Origin: Verrucomicrobiota bacterium
GTDB lineage: Bacteria > Verrucomicrobiota > Verrucomicrobiia > Verrucomicrobiales > Akkermansiaceae
NCBI GenBank assembly: GCA_030835305.1
Contig: JAURPJ010000093.1
Location: 1-34,397 of the forward strand
Reading direction: 5' to 3'
DNA: 34,397 bases
Shown here: positions 31,829 through 34,397 of the stretch, in pieces
Position numbering within the stretch: position 1 is the first letter of the stretch
Layout of the letters: the number at the start of each line of letters is the position of its first letter
Position numbers and translations under genes: made by a program
The notes under the pieces: model-generated
Databases searched by the model: none
What the model was told of the DNA's origin: nothing
What the model saw: the letters and a program-made list of their open reading frames with translations, nothing else

Positions 31829-32773
31829 ATGACAGTTGAATGTACGGCGCAAAGTTGCAAGGCCCCGGACTGGATGAGGTCCGTCCTGAAGCTTGCCGGC
31901 TTTTACAATATCCTATTTGGAATCTGGGTGATTGGGTGGCCTGGGGCTTGGTTTGAGATTTCAGGGATGGAATTGCCCCGATATCCCTTCCTTTGGCAAT
32001 GTGTAGGAATGATTGTCGGGGTATATGGAGTTGGATATCTTGCGGCAGCTGCGGCACCACTCAGACACTGGCCGATCGTGTTGGTTGGATTTTTGGGGAA
32101 GGTTTTCGGTCCGATTGGCTTTGTGTGGGCAGCCTCACAGGGGGAATTGCCTTGGCAGGCGGGCTGGATGATCATCTTTAATGATCTCATCTGGCTTGCC
32201 TCCTTCGCTATGATCCTTTGGGCGGCGGCCTGTCTCATGGTCGGCCGTCCTGCGGTAGGAGAACCGATGCCTTTGGAGAGTGCAGTGAAGGTTTTTCACC
32301 TGACTTCCGGGGAGACTCTCTTCGAAGCGTCTCAAAAAGACCAGCTGGTGATCGTCTTCCTCCGACACTTTGGCTGCACTTTTACCAGGCAGCTACTTAT
32401 GAATCTCCGCGAGATGCACGAGCGTGCCGAGGAGGAGGGTGCGAGGTTGATACTGGTTCACATGCTGCAGGAAGGGGAAGAGAAGGAGTTTGTTGATACC
32501 GACGGAGTGGCACGAATTGCCGATCCCCGATGTGATCTTTATCGGGCCTTTGGCTTGGGCAAGGGTGGTTTTCTTGAACTCTTTGGCCCGAAAGTCTGGT
32601 ATCGCGGAGCAATGGCTTTTTTCCGGGGCTGTGGCGTCGGGGTGCTTAAAGGTGACGGCTTGCAAATGCCCGGGGCTTTCCTCTTCAAGGATGGTAAGAT
32701 CCTTGAAGAGCAAAAGGCAGAGTCGGCCGCTGATCTTCCAAGTGTGGAAGCTCTTTTCGGTGCGCGGACCTAG
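31829..32773 (+). CDS. Membrane domain fused to a peroxiredoxin-like domain
   Basis: A 314-residue protein in two halves. The N-terminal about 140 residues hold four predicted membrane helices (about 22-42, 52-78, 83-103, 112-138). The C-terminal half (about 150-310) is a thioredoxin-fold domain of the AhpC/TSA, PRXL2/SelL-related type. It contains [16 protein letters not shown], where Cys183 is the peroxidatic-type position and the second Cys of the usual CxxC is Thr186. The domain ends with [10 protein letters not shown] typical of these proteins. It is probably a membrane-bound thiol peroxidase or redox sensor; mechanism with a single Cys is inferred. Its stop overlaps that of a convergent gene in CTAG. 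Confidence 0.75.
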   Translation: MTVECTAQSCKAPDWMRSVLKLAGFYNILFGIWVIGWPGAWFEISGMELPRYPFLWQCVGMIVGVYGVGYLAAAAAPLRHWPIVLVGFLGKVFGPIGFVWAASQGELPWQAGWMIIFNDLIWLASFAMILWAAACLMVGRPAVGEPMPLESAVKVFHLTSGETLFEASQKDQLVIVFLRHFGCTFTRQLLMNLREMHERAEEEGARLILVHMLQEGEEKEFVDTDGVARIADPRCDLYRAFGLGKGGFLELFGPKVWYRGAMAFFRGCGVGVLKGDGLQMPGAFLFKDGKILEEQKAESAADLPSVEALFGART

Positions 32774-33789
32774 GAATCTCCATCGAGGAGGTTTCCAAGA
32801 CCACCAAGGACTGAGCCTTCGCCTTTTCCGGAAGCTCCACGGGCTCCGATAATCCGGTCGGCCATTCGCGAGAACGGCAGGGATTGGAGGTAGACAGTCC
32901 CGTGTCCCCGCAGGGTCGCAAGGAAGAGTCCTTCTCCGCCGAAGAACATGCTCTTCAAGCTACCGGCCCGCTCGATGTCATAATCCACTGATGGAGAGAA
33001 ACCGACGAGGCAGCCGGTATCAACGCGGAGGGTTTCGCCCTTAAGTTCCTTTTTAATGACATGGCCTCCCGCATGAATGAAGGCCATTCCATCGCCTTGC
33101 AGCTTTTGAAGGATGAACCCTTCACCGCCAAAAAAGCCAGCCCCGATTTTGCGATTGAATGCGATCGAGACGCGCGTTCCATGCGCAGCACAGAGGAAGG
33201 CATCCTTCTGGCAGAGAAGTTCACCGCCGAATTCGGCCATATTGATGGGGATAATTTTACCTGGGTAAGGGGCGGCAAAAGCGACCCGACGCTTGCCCGA
33301 AGTTCCGGCATGGGTGAAGTGGGTCATGAAAATTGATTCTCCGGTGATGACGCGTTTTCCAACTGAAAGGAGCTTGCTCATCATGCCCTGATTGGGTTCG
33401 GAACCATCTCCCATCTTAGCTTCAAAAGTAATCTCTTCTTCGAGGTAGTTCATGGCGCCCGCTTCAGCGATGACTGTTTCGTGGGGATCAAGTTCGATTT
33501 CGACGATCTGCATGTCGCCGCCCATGATTTCATAATCGATCTCGTGGCATTGTTGACCGGCAGGGGAGATCGCTCCTCCTCCGGGTGGAAGTGGCGGAGG
33601 TTGTATTGCGCCAATCCCGTCATGGAAAAGTTGTGGCATTAATTCGCCGGCAGGGACCCAATCGTCCATCCCGTCGGTCCAAAGGCGGGTCTGCCGGTCA
33701 ATTTCTCCGGAGTTCACAAACGGAAGAATTTCTTCGTCAAGAATTTGCTTAGGGCGGTTTTGTTGATCTGCGTAGTGCCAATATTTCAT
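32770..33789 (-). CDS. GYF-domain AIM24/TIGR00266-family protein
   Basis: A 339-residue protein with an N-terminal GYF_2-type domain (about 1-55; [27 protein letters not shown]), a Pro-rich linker (about 60-78) and an AIM24/TIGR00266 beta-prism domain (about 85-330; [40 protein letters not shown]). AIM24-type proteins are cytoplasmic and of poorly defined function. The GYF fusion suggests binding to proline-rich segments. The start ATG at 33789 is consistent with the GYF domain start. Its stop shares bases with that of the convergent peroxiredoxin gene. Confidence 0.88.
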   Translation of the reverse strand: MKYWHYADQQNRPKQILDEEILPFVNSGEIDRQTRLWTDGMDDWVPAGELMPQLFHDGIGAIQPPPLPPGGGAISPAGQQCHEIDYEIMGGDMQIVEIELDPHETVIAEAGAMNYLEEEITFEAKMGDGSEPNQGMMSKLLSVGKRVITGESIFMTHFTHAGTSGKRRVAFAAPYPGKIIPINMAEFGGELLCQKDAFLCAAHGTRVSIAFNRKIGAGFFGGEGFILQKLQGDGMAFIHAGGHVIKKELKGETLRVDTGCLVGFSPSVDYDIERAGSLKSMFFGGEGLFLATLRGHGTVYLQSLPFSRMADRIIGARGASGKGEGSVLGGLGNLLDGDS

Positions 33790-33896
33790 GACAAATACTT
33801 AAAAAATTGCAGATGGCCTGACGAGACCTTTTCAAAGCAAATCGTAGAATCGAGAGTTCCGCTGGGCCACTCGAGAACAGGTCGCCATTCCATCAT

Positions 33897-34278
33897 ATGA
33901 AAGCCTCTTTCTCATCCTTTACCGTTCTGGATCTTTTTACGACTGGTATCGGCCTCTCGTCATCGCAAACGGTCGGGCCGATGCTAGCGGCATCGGCTTT
34001 TGCGATCTCCTTGCATCGCTTCGTGGTGCAAACGATCCGATGTGATCTATTTGGGGCCCTTGCTGATACCGGGCGGGGCCACGGGACCAACACCGCTGTG
34101 ATTTAAGGTTTCATAGGGCACGATCCGCAAACCGTGCCGGTTGATGACGTCGAGCGTCTTCTTGGAAAGGTGAAAAGTGATTCTAAGCTTTACCCCCCTG
34201 ATGAGGTGAAATTCCCTTTGTTCGAAAGGATCATCTGGTTTTTATCGCGGAAAGAATCTAGAAGCCATCTCATAAATA
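33897..34278 (+). pseudogene. L-serine dehydratase (sdaA-type) remnant
   Basis: The frame from the ATG at 33897 reads FTVLDLFTTGIGLSSSQTVG and then IRCDLFGALADTGRGHGTNT, matching the N-terminal beta domain of single-chain L-serine ammonia-lyase (SdaA: D-x-F-x-IGIGPSSSHTVGPM and LYGSLALTGKGHGT). It has lost the conserved Pro and His of the SSSHT loop and meets TAA at 34104-34106. It then continues in the same phase with family-like sequence (GFIGHDPQTVPVDDVERLLG, ...KFPLFERIIWFL) to about 34250. The remaining three quarters of the gene are absent, replaced by insertion-sequence-like DNA. Clearly non-functional as serine dehydratase. Confidence 0.75.
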
Positions 34279-34315
34279 GGCTGGTACTATTCACAAGGTT
34301 ACTCACAGTGGGTGG

Positions 34316-34397
34316 ATGGACCTCACTGATGAACAATGGAATGCCGTCTCAAAACACCTTCCCGATGACCCTGTTCGAGAAGATCGGAGGGGACGGC
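34316..34397 (+). mobile_element. 5' end of an IS5-type transposase gene (partial)
   Basis: The frame ATG GAC CTC ACT GAT GAA CAA TGG reads MDLTDEQWNAVSKHLPDD and on to the window edge. This is the characteristic opening of IS5-family (helix-turn-helix plus DDE) transposases. The preceding bases (about 34278-34315) may hold the element's end, but no inverted repeat can be tested because the other end is outside the window. Its position in the sdaA remnant suggests insertion or deletion by the element. Confidence 0.7.

Noticed and set aside
1..34397. CRISPR arrays, rRNA genes and riboswitches
   Set aside because: No regularly spaced repeats, rRNA-like stretches or recognisable aptamer cores were seen on reading both strands; a structured covariance search was not possible.

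Overview
The window looks like a chromosomal segment of a free-living, probably marine or aquatic bacterium of the Verrucomicrobia (Verrucomicrobiales type). This is inferred from several features together: a PEP-CTERM protein ending in a PEP-hydrophobic-RRRR tail, LamG and thrombospondin-type-3 secreted proteins, a formylglycine-type sulfatase with the GAHHHRSGRG signature, a POT transporter with a large periplasmic insert, zinc-ribbon and GYF-type scaffold proteins, and weak or absent Shine-Dalgarno sites. The species is not identifiable from sequence alone.

Layout. Positions 323-3998 hold a type II secretion / type IV pilus-like module: GspE/PilB ATPase, GspF/PilC membrane protein and a LolD-like ABC ATPase whose start overlaps the gspF stop. 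trpD follows (4116-5159). On the minus strand, 5532-8475 carries two related LamG secreted proteins, one with five Ca-binding TSP3 repeats and one with a PEP-CTERM tail, separated by a strong terminator. Positions 8500-13660 are an accessory, partly decayed stretch. It holds a sulfatase, a small exported protein, a secreted metzincin-like protease, broken coding remnants on both strands, a serine-recombinase remnant beside tRNA-Pro(GGG), and two copies of an ~85 bp direct repeat bracketing the sulfatase-protease block.

From 13798 the organisation becomes dense and ordinary. There is a DUF2868/DUF3482 membrane protein-GTPase pair. An ECF sigma factor/anti-sigma operon follows, running into three exported proteins (one unknown, one DUF1573-like, one rhodanese). 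A zinc-ribbon membrane protein comes next, then a nucleoside-salvage operon (deoB, deoD, cdd). An EF-hand protein and a very large secreted DNase I-fold protein lie on the minus strand, followed by a broken LamG gene with its own terminator. A minus-strand run of fabH, a small membrane protein (interrupted in frame by TAG), a POT peptide transporter, a coiled-coil zinc-ribbon protein and tatD occupies 31723-27401. The right end has a membrane-peroxiredoxin fusion, a GYF-AIM24 protein, a decayed L-serine dehydratase gene and the first codons of an IS5-type transposase running off the window.

How the parts fit: the secretion module and the many exported proteins suggest investment in extracellular breakdown of sulfated or complex polymers. 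At least four of the exported proteins share a small C-terminal domain ending in an F/Y-x-R-V type motif, which could be a sorting or anchoring tag distinct from PEP-CTERM. The most system-like unexplained units are this shared C-terminal domain, the sigma-controlled five-gene envelope operon, and the DUF2868-DUF3482 pair. All functions are read from motifs and context; no database search was possible.
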